Shown here piece after piece: positions 10,680 to 24,243 of a stretch of 64,000 nucleotides of DNA (position 1 is the first letter of the stretch; each line of letters starts with the position of its first letter). The stretch is taken from the NCBI GenBank assembly GCA_037127255.1, contig JBANSL010000003.1, forward strand, positions 49,060,814-49,124,813, in the 5' to 3' direction. Origin of the DNA: Persicaria tinctoria (Eukaryota > Streptophyta > Magnoliopsida > Caryophyllales > Polygonaceae). Both the position numbers and the translations under genes were made by a program. The notes beneath the pieces were generated by a model that did not search any database, was not told the DNA's origin, and was given only the letters and a program-made list of their open reading frames with translations.

Positions 10680-11117
10680 ACATTATAATCTAACTTATGC
10701 ACTTTTTAACCTTAATTATGCACATTTTAATCTTATTTATGCACTTGAATTTTAAAAGCGTATACGTAAAAAAATCGATTTCAAACTTACATCTATCAAC
10801 CTAAATTATTCGAGAGGTGAACCCAAACTCGCAAAAGTAAAAAAAAAAAACAAAATTAAAACATCGATTTCAAAAGCACATCTTTTGTCTTATTAATGCA
10901 CATTATGATCTTACATTTGCACAATTGTATTCTTAATCTGCACAATTGTATCTTACTTTTGCACAATTGTAGTTTAAATTTGCACAATTGTATCCTACTT
11001 TAAATTTGCACAATTACAGTTGCACAAATGCACTTTACAGTTGGACAAATGCACTTCACAGTTGCACAAATGCACTCCACAGTTCCACAAATGTACTTCA
11101 CAGTTGCACAAAAGGTA
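10680..11117. repeat. Short interspersed TTGCACAA-type repeats
   Basis: From 10680 the words TGCACATT, TGCACAATTGTA and GTTGCACAAATGCACTT recur. The tightest part (about 11027-11110) is a ~20-bp unit, ACAGTTGCACAAATGCACTTC, repeated about five times with substitutions. Confidence 0.75.
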
Positions 11118-11139
11118 TCGAAAACGGGAAAAAGTGCAG

Positions 11140-11246
11140 GTACCCATAAAATTAGACATATTTACCAATTTACCCATAAATTAAACATATTTCAATTATA
11201 AATTTTTATAATTGAAATAGACACATTTACCTATTTACCCCATAAT
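11140..11246. repeat. AT-rich palindrome flanked by a short direct repeat
   Basis: 11188-11202 and 11205-11219 are exact reverse complements (15-bp arms, 2-bp centre). The palindrome is flanked by related copies of GACAYATTTACCNATTTACCC (about 11153-11175 and 11220-11243). This could be the remnant of a small hairpin transposon. Confidence 0.45.
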
Positions 11247-11348
11247 GAATTATTTGTCTGCACAAAATAAACTTATATTTGAACAATAAGATGTTATATG
11301 TGCACAAAAGCAAAGTTATACTTGCACAGCAGAAAGTGTTACCACGAA

Positions 11349-11535
11349 AAAAAAAATTCTGGGCAAAAAAAAAAAAAAAAACGGGTCCGAGAAGGGGGGG
11401 CACACGCATGGGAAGGGGGGGCAGATATTCTACTAATAAAATTAGGCCCATTAGCAAATTTTACACAATAAGCATATTTTACACTTTAAGGACTTTTTAC
11501 ATTTGAAGTAAACCCTATATATATATATATATATA
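11349..11535. repeat. Poly-A, poly-G and (TA)n simple repeats
   Basis: Runs of A (about 11346-11382), two runs of seven G (about 11393-11420) and a TA run at 11516-11535. No coding content; the frames across it translate the homopolymers. Confidence 0.7.
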
Positions 11536-11590
11536 AACAGCAGGTATATATAAACACACAAAAACAATAGCTATACTTATACATATAAAT
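11536..11590. repeat. AT-rich minisatellite, left flank of element II
   Basis: Carries the AAACAGYAGGTATATATAAACACA motif that continues on the far side of element II at 22892-23156. The flanking bases are TAAAT (11586-11590) and TAAAC (22892-22896), a 4-of-5 match for a target duplication. Confidence 0.6.
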
Positions 11591-14500
11591 TGTAACGGCC
11601 CGGGATTATGATTCCCGAGTTACGTTTCGAGGGATAAAACCCCTCGTTAGGATCTTGCGCCCCGAGTACAGGTTGAAGGTTTGAAACCGAAGATTTGTAG
11701 TTTAAACTGGGATTTCGCACCCAAATCCGAAAGGTCCGTTGGAGACCCCGGGGTAAACCCCTGTACCTATCCTAAGTCTACAACGCGGAAAATCATTTAT
11801 CATGCAGAGGGCATAAGTTCTGAAAATGATACAACCTGTGCCACGGCAGAGCCGGGTCAAAACAGAGTATAAGTAGGGAGAAATCCCAAAAGCATGAATC
11901 TGGTGAAGTCAGGTTTCAAACACTCCCTCTCCGCCATATGAATAGACCCCGTCATAACAGCACAAAATCAAGCAGTGTATCGGGTACCTGAAACTATACC
12001 ACCAAGTCAGGCCAAGAGTCCGCCTGCGGGTCCTCTGACCGCGCTGAGGACATATAATACGCCTATACCTAGAATAAAGATGCCTTCATGCAGTACTGGA
12101 ATATTAACCACACTATCATGTTCCTAACTCATATGTGCGGAATATTAAGTAAGGCCTTAACAAAGAATACCAAGTAGTATATCCCTCTTCTACCACCACC
12201 CCTCTTCTAGACAAGGTGGAGACTGGCCAGTTCGATGCTATAATCATATCAAATCTCATCATCATATCATATCTCATCATCGTATCATATCTCATGCCCA
12301 TCTCGTATCTCGTGATATATATAAATGACTCGAGGAGGACAACACCCGATGAAGCTGGGCTGCCCTATGACCCTAGCAAGGACTCTAGGACTCACAGATA
12401 ACGGCCGTTCTGTATTCAAACGCATATAGAATAAGAATGCTCATTCGTAAGTGCAATTCCTAAGCATGATACTACATGGCATGCTCTTATGCATATGAAA
12501 CACCTACATACTATATGACACATTAGGCAGGAGGTACTGGTTACTGAGTAAGCCCCGGAGGTACTTACCTGGCTAGAAGATCGACAATAGAAGAATCCAG
12601 CACACAGTAGTCACAATCACAGAGTATCACCTAGTACGTAATGGAATATACATAAGTCTACATCCAACTATTAAGCACTCAAGCACACCTCAATCAACAG
12701 AACAAGTAACATATTATGAAAGTCCTTTTATCGCATCATCCGCTCCCCAAGACCACATCGTTCTCCATAAATCATTCAACCAATTCCGCATGTTCGTATA
12801 CATCAATTCCGCATATACCTCAACGGTTCATCAAAATCATAAGACATAATTTGTGTGATATAAAATCCTACTAGATCGTCATAATTATCCAACATTTAAT
12901 CTCATATAATAATTCATCACAAGTCATGCTATTAGTCATACATATCATACTGTTAGTCAAACGATCATAATATCATGCTAGTTAGTCATCAAATAAGTCT
13001 TATTCCCAAGTTAGTTTCAAAACCGTTTCAAATCCCAGTTAAATAGTTATATATTCCGACCCTTGAAAATACTCGCTAAATTCCCTTTTAAATTTATTTA
13101 TTAGATTAACTTCCAACCTTGAAATTATTTTCCAAATTCTTTATAAATCTTTAAGTCCCAATAGTATATTTTAAATCTCAAATAGTATTACATGATATTT
13201 TAAATACCATTTACTTAACACTTTTATAAATTATTTCCAAATCCCGATCATTTTTATTTAACAAATCAACCCTTATAATTCTCCCAAAATATAATAATTT
13301 ATCTTTTAAATCCTCAAATACTATTATAATATATTTTAATTACCGTTAATTAGTTAAATAATAAACGGATAACCCGAACCGAACCGAACCAAACCCGCTA
13401 ATTAATCCCAACCCGGTTAACTTATTAAAACAAAATCTGTAAAGGCAAGGGCCCACATGAGCCACTTTGGCATCACCTTCCCCAAATTCAAAAGGAAGAA
13501 ATCCCGCCGGCGCCATGGCTTGCTCGACGCCGGACTCGCCCTCGCCGGCGATTGAAGCTCTTCCTCCGGGCCTCCGTCTCCGGCGACGTCCTGTGCCGAG
13601 CTCTGCCTCGCCTCAGCCTCCTTCTCACAGCTCCCTCGCTGCTCTCGCCTCAGCTCACCCGTGCTCTGCTCAGCACGCTCTCTCGCCCGTCGATGCTCGT
13701 CTCGCACTCTCGACCGCGCTCTCGACCTTGCCGGAGCTCTCGAACTTCACCCGACACCCCACACTCAGCTCACACACACTCGACACTTGCCCACAACCCG
13801 ACCCAAGTCAGAAACGAATCGAAACAGAGGAAGGAAAATATTGGACTCACCGAGGGAGTTCGCGACTTCGGAGCTCTCGATCAGAGGTATGAGCATCGTC
13901 GGAGGCTCGCGATGGCTCGTCGGATCTGCGTTGGACATGGGTGAGCGTGATGGTGAAGTCCGAGAGTGGTTTCGATTGAAGACGGAATAGAAACGCTTAC
14001 CGGAACTTGGCTCGCGATCGAACAGGGTAAAGAAGAGAGTGGGGTTGCGGTGGCTCTCGTGGCGGCTCCGGTGGTGGCTCCTCTGCGGTTGGTGGATCCA
14101 AGGGATGTTGCAGCTGCTGCTGGTGGCTTCGAGGAGGGTCGAAGGTGCTGCCGTGGTTTCTGCGCTCTCGAGGAAGGAGGAGGACGAGGGAGTGAAGAAG
14201 GATCGCAGTGGTGTTGTGTGAAGAGAGGCGGGAGGTGACAGTGATGGTGGTGATGAGGTATGTTGAAATGGTGATGGAGAGTGTGAATGTGATGGAGATG
14301 ATATAAAGAGGGCGGAGTGGTGATGGTGATGGAGGGATGGCGTACAGCAAAAGAGGAACAGAGTAGTTGGTTGTGGGTTGCAGAGGAGTAGGGGAGGGGC
14401 TGAACTGGCGGAGGATTTGACTGATATTAATTAAGACATCAGTCAAATTGAATACCCGGTAATAAATCCCGAATACGTGAATTTCGAATCCCGAAATTTG

Positions 14501-14736
14501 TTTCTGAATGTTAGTTTCCCAGAATCCCGCTTTCTCGATCAATGAGATTTTAAAAATTGACAAGGATATTGCCATCTGATAATTATTTTCAATTTTCGAG
14601 GTAAAAGGACGGAAATCGTTCGTCAAATTTTATATTACAGTCGGAATCCGCTAAACAAGCTTTTGATTCGATTTAAATTCATTTTAAATTTCCTTTTTTT
14701 CCGAAAAATTAGGATTTGAAAATCCGAGCCTTTACA
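11591..14736 (-). repeat. Element II 3' LTR (3146 bp)
   Basis: On the plus strand it runs from TGTAACGGCCCGGG to ...CCGAGCCTTTACA. It includes a CpG-rich stretch (about 13440-14240) and, on the sense strand, the donor-like CAGGTAAGT (plus-strand 12563-12571). The 209-codon minus frame at 13997-14626 is low-complexity S/P/T-rich and is judged non-coding. Confidence 0.92.
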
Positions 14737-14750
14737 TCATCCACCTCTAA
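14737..14750 (-). other. Polypurine-tract-like site (element II)
   Basis: The reverse complement TTAGAGGTGGATGA abuts the 3' LTR, exactly as in elements I and III. Confidence 0.7.
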
Positions 14751-14755
14751 AAACA

Positions 14756-14773
14756 AGTCTCGTCCCCGAGACT
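14756..14773 (-). other. Conserved stem-loop before the purine tract (element II)
   Basis: AGTCTCG (14756-14762) pairs with CGAGACT (14767-14773) around TCCC on the plus strand (GGGA on the sense strand), the same stem as in I and III. Confidence 0.6.
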
Positions 14774-17700
14774 AAAATCATTTTAAATTAGGGGATGAAG
14801 TTTGAAATTGGTGAGTTCAAAGATCATGTCATTGATCCCGTAAGTATCTCATAAGTGCCCCTATGAGATCATCACAGTACCGTTGTCGTGATCATAATAT
14901 CCCCAATAGACCGTAGCAAGAATGTGATATGGGCCCCTACCACATCCTTACTCCGACTCCTCGGTCATATCATAACTCAAAATATCACAACGTCCTCTTT
15001 AAAACACCGTTCAAAACATCAAGTTCGGCATTAGTCAAAAGCATTCCTAACCTCTTCATTCATCCTACCATCAACTTCTAAAGGCCAATCTCATATTCTC
15101 TTCCTAGGTTCTAAGACATAATCAATGTTCAACAGTTACAATTTCTATCATTTCCATCATCAAGCATCGTGTATATATATCGAATAACAATAGCACATCA
15201 CGTCTAATAGCATAACATAATCACCTCAAGAATAGCCACATAGCATAGCATATCTAGCATCGTATCATATATGGTAGAATTTATCACATCATCTCACGGA
15301 AGTTACACACCATATCAATCATCTAAGCACGTTATATCAATCAGATAAGTACATCATACTCATTCTAACTACCAAGCGTCATCGCATTAGAGGCAAACAA
15401 CTGCTTTCGTATAATAGCATTCCATCGAGTTCAGGGATAATTATGTTAGTACTACAGTTCCCTATTGTCAACGACAACACATCAGAGAATCAACATCGCC
15501 TATAGCATAAAATTCGCACAACATTCGGCCCCAAATAAAGTATATACTAGATCACTATCCCAGGAGAATCTGCCTTACACTACCAATCATGACGAGACAC
15601 GACCACTACTCACCATCCCTTGCACTAAGATCAACTTCATTGTGGTCTACCAACTCAATTCACTGCCAGTTCTAGGCACCATTGTATTCCGCTCACATAC
15701 AACCTTTCTAGCCTCATAACTATTCGCAATCAAGGCCGACTACCCAAACCAACTACTAGGTATCCCAAATCCTATGTCATCAAGCCATCTAAGGGCCAAT
15801 CCAATTCGACATCCCAATCTCAATTCTCACCTTCCACTCGACCATCTAAACTATTTTTCGGAGTTCTCAATCACACGGTTTCCTGATTCGACAAGCTTAA
15901 CAACTCGACCAACTACCAAGACTCCATATATAACATGTCCTTGCCCTAGGGTCCTTTATCAGTCCCATCTTTACCCTCTAATAGAAAATTCCGAGTCCTC
16001 AACTGAACCGCTCTCACGATTGATCTAGACACTTCTTAAAAATCTCGCTTACTCTTACTAGCCTCTCAAGACTTTGCCCGACCATCATCTCCTAAAAAGA
16101 CATCTCGAATCACCTTGCTAACCTGATCATATTTCCCACGCCACTAACCACTCTCACTAACCATCCACCTCTAAGGACCCAACTCATGCTGACCATCTCA
16201 CACATGACACTCCCGTCCAATTCTAACGCAGAATTTAACTAGTGGTACTCCCAACCATGAATCACCATGACCCTCAAGCCGACCCCCACTCTAGATCCTC
16301 TTCCCAGCATACTCTACTTGGACTAGTTCCCTCAACTCCGCATGTTTCCCCAAATTGCCTCAAATCACGCTTCCTCAAGTTCGAAATCTCTACTGCTTAA
16401 ACCCTAATGTACCGATCATCATTTTCACCGAATTCGTATGACATGCTCGTCCGAATTTCCTAAGCACCGTAACTTCACCAACCTTCAAAAATCTCTTATC
16501 CTCTAGCGTCCTCAATACCTTCTGCTTTGCCTAGTTCCCAAATCCATGCTCATAATCTCCGTATCTCAACCTTAAGCCCACAGTCTTATTAGGAATGTCA
16601 ACTACATCCTTGCCTAACTACCAGCCTTTCCTCGAAGATTCATCTCACATCCTCAATTACCTCAATAGCCACAATGTTCACCACACATAAATCCCGATTC
16701 ATTTCCTATCCCAAAATCCTTCAACAATGCATCTAGATATCTTTCACTCATAAATTCCCCAAGCATTACCAATCCTACCTGTACAACCCTCAAATACCCA
16801 TCACACGAACAACCCTGATATGAACAATCTAATATCCCCGATCGATAATTTCCCAAACGACCTCATACTACTCTTCCTTGGCAATTCCTTAACCTCATCC
16901 CTTATCGAAATTTCTCCCACTCACAACACACATCACCTAGTCCCAAATTCTACGATTCCTCAGACGTTCCTTAATCGATCATCCTCGACATCGCCCACGA
17001 TCCGCTCATAGACTATCTAGACACCTTCCTTAGTACACCAATCCGTCTCACAAAACTCCCCTCAAGAATCCCCTGATCAACTCCTAGCTCGCCCATCCAC
17101 CTCTAGAACTACGCCAACTGCCTATACTCACACCCCCTCGTAAGGTCACTCTCATGCAACTAGTCTAGACCTCAACCGCTCACACCGCGCACCCACTACT
17201 TACCGACACTCCTATCTAGGACATCTCCCTCAAAATCTCAACATCCTAGCCCCACTCCCCACCTAAGACCTACCTCGAAGCTCATCTATATTCACGAACC
17301 ACTATCTTCGACACATCCCAACTCACTCGGCTCTACTCAAGCTGACGCATCATTCATGCACCCCATCTCACACGACCAACGACCCAATCCGAAGACCTTA
17401 ATCCACCTGCCACTTTCCAACCCGTCTCACTGAAGAATCTCACAACTCAAGCTCAGGAATAAAGCACTCCCATACATATAACCTACTCACCCGTAAGTCA
17501 GTATACCAAGCACCAAGGCACATCGTCATAGAAACAAGTTAGTCAGGCAATCATTGCTACCAATTCAGCACATCCCTCATCACACATTCAATTATGTCAG
17601 TTCTAGGCTTATCACAAAACATCAATTCCGATTAGTATAGAAGAATCCACGATTTGAATTAAGAACGTCATTCCTTGAGTCATCTAAGAGAATCACGTAC

Positions 17701-19319
17701 GTGGCTACCATCTTTCAAATGTGTTCGTCCTTTGTATACTTTTGGCGACGTCAGTCTTGTGGTCTATGGGTCATGGACCCATCACACTTCCGTTGCGCTG
17801 CTATGGTGCCACTTGGTCGTCGGTCCTTTCTTGCATGTCGGTGCTCATCGAAAGATTGCAAGGGTTATAAGTTACAGAGATAGGGGAGAGACAAGGGTGG
17901 ACGACACAACTTCCTGAGTTCAGACATGGACCAGGACTAGGGACGACGAGACCAGGGAGAAGATCCTAACCCGAGAGTTACAACGATGCCCTTATAATTG
18001 TGGCATACAAGCACATAAAAATCAAGAGATATTATCACATTATTTCACACTAGTATGCACCTATCTGAAGGGATATCAATTTATGCATTCATAACATGTT
18101 CATATAATCATCTTTTATGTGTGCGCAGAACAAGCTAGGAACCTATCATTTCATTCACCAATCATGCTTGACAGACTAAGAACATGTATGCACAGACTGA
18201 CATGGGACATATATGTCATAAGTTATGCAAGACCTAGCAAACATCACAAGATATCCTATGCACGACTTATCACTCAATTTAGATACACACATAAGCAAGT
18301 CATAATATTGCGAGATTGAGGCAGGCATGCTAAGATGCACCCTAAAATCATGCTAAGGGTATAGTCAGTTCATGCAGAGTTGGTATAGCAACTATCTCAT
18401 CACATACATCCATATTCACATACTAAGACTAATATGTCACACAATCATATGAGGGCTTATAACTAGGAGGTATATATCCTACATGATACTAGCAATAGTT
18501 TTTTAAACATGTACACAATCATGAGGTCCAATGAGGTTCATCTGACATGGTAAGTCATCCAATTCACGTTTTAACATACAACGAAAGTTGAGCACACTAT
18601 CATGGACCTAGTTCATAGGGAGACGGAAATCCTGGGGATTCAATACATACGACACATACATCTACTCATAAGTGCAACCATGCAAGGTACCAGGCAAGTC
18701 ATGCTGAATTATACCAATATGCAATTTCATGAAATCATAAGGAGGCCATCATTATAACTTGATAGAATTCTCTAAGGACAATCACAGACTCACCACCCCG
18801 TTTTCCCGTGGGACGCTAGTATGACTCGCTTGACACAAGGACATTCACGCCGTTTCCGAGAGGTGAGGGTAAAACTCGTGTTTAGACTCTTGTTGCAAGA
18901 AGACATGGTTGGCCATTACGAGGATCGAAAGGGATGACTCCATAAGACAACTCACTTCTATCTCGAAACGATTTGAATCCTCACTCCCACTAATATACTC
19001 AGGTAACCCTCACATCTGACACGATGGTGGGATACGAAACAAGACTCGAAACAGGGAGAGCGGATGCTTCTCGACCCTTTCTAACATGCCTAGATGTTTT
19101 GGTGGGGCGGATGACAGAGTCAGAACCATCAGGGGGTTTGAATTATGAAAGGGCTATTTCGACAAAACAGGAATTCTTATTACATAAGAACAAGGTTTTC
19201 TCCCACTATCCCGTTTGCACAGTTATTCAACACATGATTCAAGTCAAGGCATACAGATTAGTTCGATATCCTAAGCATAATAGAACACTCATCACGGAAG
19301 CAATCAACAAGATTAATAT

Positions 19320-19339
19320 GATCCTCTTCGAGGAGGATC
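19320..19339 (-). other. Stem-loop with CTCGAA loop, copy 2 (element II)
   Basis: GATCCTC (19320-19326) and GAGGATC (19333-19339) pair perfectly; the loop is CTCGAA on the sense (minus) strand. It corresponds to 1438-1457 in element I. Confidence 0.6.
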
Positions 19340-19400
19340 GCCCTCGGGCCCAATTGCATATATGTACATATATAAACGTAAGCATAGAGACGATCTATAC

Positions 19401-19416
19401 CGTTCTTCGAGGGACG
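19401..19416 (-). other. Stem-loop with CTCGAA loop, copy 1 (element II)
   Basis: On the sense strand CGTCC-CTCGAA-GAACG, with one stem mismatch. It corresponds to 1377-1396 in I and 56411-56426 in III. Confidence 0.5.
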
Positions 19417-19728
19417 GCTGACCAGAGGGGCAAAACCTCACGGCCTCCTAACTCAACACTCCAACCTCCGTGGTGTTACTTAGAGTCTTCTAGGCCCATC
19501 TGTAAATAAAAGCTAGTGTTTTGCCTACCGTTCCCCGAATTATAAATCCATAAGGGATGTCTATCGCTTGGATCTCTACCCACGAGATTATTTCTTCTTT
19601 ATTCATTTTAGGCTTTAAGTCCAATTAAATGCATTTTGCCCTTTATAAAATACTTTCCAAAACCATTTGAAAACATTGGGCGATTTTCAAAACCTCTTCA
19701 ACCTATTATACTCGGATTGCAAAACCTC

Positions 19729-19741
19729 GGCTCTGATACCA
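19729..19741 (-). other. Primer-binding site, initiator-Met tRNA (element II)
   Basis: On the minus strand TGGTATCAGAGCC starts 4 nt from the LTR end at 19746. Confidence 0.9.
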
Positions 19742-19745
19742 CCTT

Positions 19746-22700
19746 TGTAACGGCCCGGGATTATGATTCCCGAGTTACGTTTCGAGGGATAAAACCCCTC
19801 GTTAGGATCTTGCGCCCCGAGTACAGGTTGAAGGTTTGAAACCGAAGATTTGTAGTTTAAACTGGGATTTCACACCCAAATCCGAAAGGTCCGTTGGAGA
19901 CCCCGGGGTAAACCCCTGTACCTATCCTAAGTCTACAACGCGGAAAATCATTTATCATGCAGAGGGCATAAGTTCTGAAAATGATACAACCTGTGCCACG
20001 GCAGAGCCGGGTCAAAACAGAGTATAAGTAGGGAGAAATCCCAAAAGCATGAATCTGGTGAAGTCAGGTTTCAAACACTCCCTCTCCGCCATATGAATAG
20101 ACCCCGTCATAACAGCACAAAGTCAAGCAGTGTATCGGGTACCTGAAACTATACCACCAAGTCAGGCCAAGAGTCCGCCTGCGGGTCCTCTGACCGCGCT
20201 GAGGACATATAATACGCCTATACCTAGAATAAAGATGCCTTCATGCAGTACTGGAATATTAACCACACTATCATGTTCCTAACTCATATGTGCGGAATAT
20301 TAAGTAAGGCCTTAACAAAGAATACCAAGTAGTATATCCCTCTTCTACCACCACCCCTCTTCTAGACAAGGTGGAGACTGGCCAGTTCGATGCTATAATC
20401 ATATCAAATCTCATCATCATATCATATCTCATCATCGTATCATATCTCATGCCCATCTCGTATCTCGTGATATATATAAATGACTCGAGGAGGACAACAC
20501 CCGATGAAGCTGGGCTGCCCTATGACCCTAGCAAGGACTCTAGGACTCACAGATAACGGCCGTTCTGTATTCAAACGCATATAGAATAAGAATGCTCATT
20601 CGTAAGTGCAATTCCTAAGCATGATACTACATGGCATGCTCTTATGCATATGAAACACCTACATACTATATGACACATCAGGCAGGAGGTACTGGTTACT
20701 GAGTAAGCCCCGGAGGTACTTACCTGGCTAGAAGATCGACAATAGAAGAATCCAGCACACAGTAGTCACAATCACAGAGTATCACCTAGTACGTAATGGA
20801 ATATACATAAGTCTACATCCAACTATTAAGCACTCAAGCACACCTCAATCAACAGAACAAGTAACATATTATGAAAGTCCTTTTATCGCATCATCCGCTC
20901 CCCACGACCACATCGTTCTCCATAAATCATTCAACCAATTCCGCATGTTCGTATACATCAATTCCGCATATACCTCAACGGTTCATCAAAATCATAAGAC
21001 ATAATTTGTGTGATATAAAATCCTACTAGATCGTCATAATTATCCAACATTTAATCTCATATAATAATTCATCACAAGTCATGCTATTAGTCATACATAT
21101 CATACTGTTAGTCAAACGATCATAATATCATGCTAGTTAGTCATCAAATAAGTCTTATTCCCAAGTTAGTTTCAAAACCGTTTCAAATCCCAGTTAAATA
21201 GTTATATATTCCGACCCTTGAAAATACTCGCTAAATTCCCTTTTAAATTTATTTATTAGATTAACTTCCAACCTTGAAATTATTTTCCAAATTCTTTATA
21301 AATCTTTAAGTCCCAATAGTATATTTTAAATCTCAAATAGTACTACATGATATTTTAAATACCATTTACTAAACACTTTTATAAATTATTTCCAAATCCC
21401 GATCATTTTTATTTAACAAATCAACCCTTATAATTCTCCCAAAATATAATAATTTATCTTTTAAATCCTCAAATACTATTATAATATATTTTAATTACCG
21501 TTAATTAGTTAAATAATAAACGGATAACCCGAACCGAACCGAACCAAACCCGCTAATTAATCCCAACCCGGTTAACTTATTAAAACAAAATCTGTAAAGG
21601 CAAGGGCCCACATGAGCCACTTTGGCATCACCTTCCCCAAATTCAAAAGGAAGAAATCCCGCCGGCGCCATGGCTTGCTCGACGCCGGACTCGCCCTCGC
21701 CGGCGATTGAAGCTCTTCCTCCGGGCCTCCGTCTCCGGCGACGTCCTGTGCCGAGCTCTGTCTCGCCTCAGCCTCCTTCTCACAGCTCCCTCGCTGCTCT
21801 CGCCTCAGCTCACCCGTGCTCTGCTCAGCACGCTCTCTCGCCCGTCGATGCTCGTCTCGCACTCTCGACCGCGCTCTCGACCTTGCCGGAGCTCTCGAAC
21901 TTCACCCGACACCCCACACTCAGCTCACACACACTCGACACTTGCCCACAACCCGACCCAAGTCAGAAACGAATCGAAACAGAGGAAGGAAAAGATTGGA
22001 CTCACCGAGGGAGTTCGCGACTTCGGAGCTCTCGATCAGAGGTATGAGCATCGTCGGAGGCTCGCGATGGCTCGTCGGATCTGCGTTGGACATGGGTGAG
22101 CGTGATGGTGAAGTCCGAGAGTGGTTTCGATTGAAGACGGAATATAAACGCTTACCGGAACTTGGCTCGCGATCGAACAGGGTAAAGAAGAGAGTGGGGT
22201 TGCGGTGGCTCTCGTGGCGGCTCCGGTGGTGGCTCCTCTGCGGTTGGTGGATCCAAGGGATGTTGCGGCTGCTGCTGGTGGCTTCGAGGAGGGTCGAAGG
22301 TGCTGCCGTGGTTTCTGCGCTCTCGAGGAAGGAGGAGGACGAGGGAGTGAAGAAGGATCGCAGTGGTGTTGTGTGAAGAGAGGCGGGAGGTGACAGTGAT
22401 GGTGGTGATGAGGTATGTTGAAATGGTGATGGAGAGTGTGAATGTGATGGAGATGATATAAAGAGGGCGGAGTGGTGATGGTGATGGAGGGATGGCGTAC
22501 AGCAAAAGAGGAACAGAGTAGTTGGTTGTGGGTTGCAGAGGAGTAGGGGAGGGGCTGAACTGGCGGAGGATTTGACTGATATTAATTAAGACATCAGTCA
22601 AATTGAATACCCGGTAATAAATCCCGAATACGTGAATTTCGAATCCCGAAATTAGTTTCTGAATGTTAGTTTTCCAGAATCCCGCTTTCTCGATCAATGA

Positions 22701-22891
22701 GATTTTAAAAATTGACAAGGATATTGCCATCTGATAATTATTTTCAATTTTCGAGGTAAAAGGACGGAAATCGTTCGTCAAATTTTATATTACAGTCGGA
22801 ATCCGCTAAACAAGCTTTTGATTCGATTTAAATTCATTTTAAATTTCCTTTTTTTCCGAAAAATTAGGATTTGAAAATCCGAGCCTTTACA
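19746..22891 (-). repeat. Element II 5' LTR (3146 bp)
   Basis: Equal in length to 11591-14736. Donor-like CAGGTAAGT on the sense strand at 20718-20726. Frames such as 21816-22376 and 22152-22781 lie in the CpG-rich block on opposite strands and are not credible genes. Confidence 0.92.
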
Positions 22892-23156
22892 TAAACACTA
22901 AGTACCCACATCTTATGTATATTTAAAAAAAAGGTGTTATGTATATTTAAACAAAAAACAGTAGTATTCACCATGTTAGAAGGTAGTTTGCTTTTGATTC
23001 ATCAATGACATATACACACTAAGTACCAACATATATATAAACACAAAAACAGTAGGTATATATATATAAAACAAAAACAAAAAAACAGTAGGTACATATA
23101 AACACAAACAAATCAGTAGGTATATCGTATAACACAAAAAAAAAATAGTAGGTATA
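22892..23156. repeat. AT-rich minisatellite between elements II and A
   Basis: About five irregular copies of a unit like TATATAAACACAAAAACAGTAGG. It is the continuation of the flank at 11536-11590. Confidence 0.7.
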
Positions 23157-23971
23157 TGATGTCCCATGTTTTACACCATATTTTTATGTTTAGTTATGCT
23201 CCTTATTGTACTATTTTGGAATGTAATTATAAGAAATTTGTGTATATATGTTTAATATTGTCAGATATGGAGTGTACAGAAAGTTTGATGTGATTTATAG
23301 GAGTTTAGAGCTGATTTGGAGAAGTTTGGACACACTTTGAAGCTTAAAGAAAAGTTATCAAGACATTGGAGAAGCTAAGGAAGAGCACAAGATAGTGCAG
23401 CTGGAGAAAACTCCACTTTTCACCATTAATCATTTTAAATCAAGTTCTGTTGTCTACATAAGAGTTGTAGCCCTTGAAACGAGCTTTCCAACGGATACTC
23501 ATATGCGTCAATCGCACAAAAGAGGACTCGGGATAGTGCGTTTCAAAATGGAGCAGAATGCTGAAAGCTGACAGAGGACTCGAAATCGACTAAGATATAC
23601 GACGTCGATTACCCTACTCGACGTCGACTGGAGATGAAAGCGACACTCGAGTCCGACTAGAAAGAGAACTCGAGATCGTAAATATAGCCCGAGATCGAGT
23701 ACAAGCTACTCGACGTCGACCACTCTACTCGACGTCGACTGAAACTCTGTTGGGCCGAGAACAAATTGGGCCGATCCAATGACGAAGAGAAGAGACTTAG
23801 CCACGAAGCATCTATCATCTATCAAGTTCTATCCACATGGAGGCTAGGAAGATCTATTTATCATAAGGAGAATTGTTATTTACGTTTTTAGCTTTATCTT
23901 TTATTTATCTAGAATTATTTCTTTTAGGTTTAGATAGAAATTGCTTTCTTTGAGTAGTAAGGATCAAGCCC

Positions 23972-23980
23972 TATAAATAA
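23972..23980 (+). promoter_or_regulatory. LTR TATA box (element A, 5' LTR)
   Basis: TATAAATAA followed by AGCCCTAGGGGCTAG. The same box is at 39883-39890 in A's 3' LTR and on the minus strand in both C LTRs (30298-30306, 37707-37715), so the transcription start should lie about 30 nt downstream. Confidence 0.7.
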
Positions 23981-24234
23981 AGCCCTAGGGGCTAGTTGTT
24001 ATTCATTCAATTTCAGAGATTCAATCTCCCTAGCAAGTAGAGAGTTGTAGGAGTTCAAGGCTTTTAGGGTTCTGGGGAAAGTTGGAGTGCCAGGATTGTA
24101 AAGGTCGCGAATTTAGTTTAATGTAAAGTTATTTCCTTTCATCAATAATGGTTTATATGGAAATGAGCGAGTAGTCGTCTTTCTTCTAGGGTTGGGGTAA
24201 GCTCGACGATAGCCATGCGTGGTTAAGGTAAGCA

Positions 24235-24243
24235 TTAAAATTC
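24235..24243 (+). promoter_or_regulatory. 5' splice-donor-like site in A leader
   Basis: AAG/GTAAGC lies about 265 nt downstream of the TATA box and is repeated at 40144-40152. A strong acceptor-like site (TTTTCTTCTTTAG, ending 25140) lies 4 nt before the gag ATG. Whether it is used is unknown. Confidence 0.4.

Larger units (their letters stand above)
14774..19728 (-). mobile_element. Element II internal region, non-coding and strongly strand-skewed
   Basis: No transposon protein motif on either strand. The plus strand is C-rich and G-poor through about 15700-17500; the 60 bases at 16141-16200 contain 26 C and 4 G by my count, so the sense strand is G-rich. Purine-tract-like copies (sense TTAGAGGTGGATGG and CTAGAGGTGGATGG) lie at 16161-16174 and 17093-17106. 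The 161-codon plus frame at 19024-19509 overlaps conserved non-coding hairpins and is on the antisense strand. Confidence 0.75.
11591..22891 (-). mobile_element. Element II: complete LARD-like non-autonomous LTR retrotransposon
   Basis: Two LTRs of exactly 3146 bp (11591-14736 and 19746-22891, constant offset 8155) flank a 5009-bp internal region. The primer site on the minus strand (19729-19741) and the purine tract at 14737-14750 set the orientation. I counted roughly a dozen substitutions between LTRs by eye, so it is very young. The internal region encodes no polyprotein. Sense strand and LTR ends are clearly related to element I (TGTAAAGGCTCGG start, TTACA end). Flanks TAAAT/TAAAC are a one-mismatch target duplication inside a minisatellite. 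Confidence 0.9.

Noticed and set aside
13997..14626. A 209-codon minus-strand frame, repeated at 22152-22781, as a conserved LTR gene
   Set aside because: Its conservation simply reflects two copies of a young LTR. The equivalent region in I and III translates in shifted frames, is S/P/T-rich, and lacks any domain.
19024..19509. A 161-codon plus-strand frame in element II
   Set aside because: Antisense to the element, covers the conserved hairpins near the primer site, no known motif, not kept in I or III.
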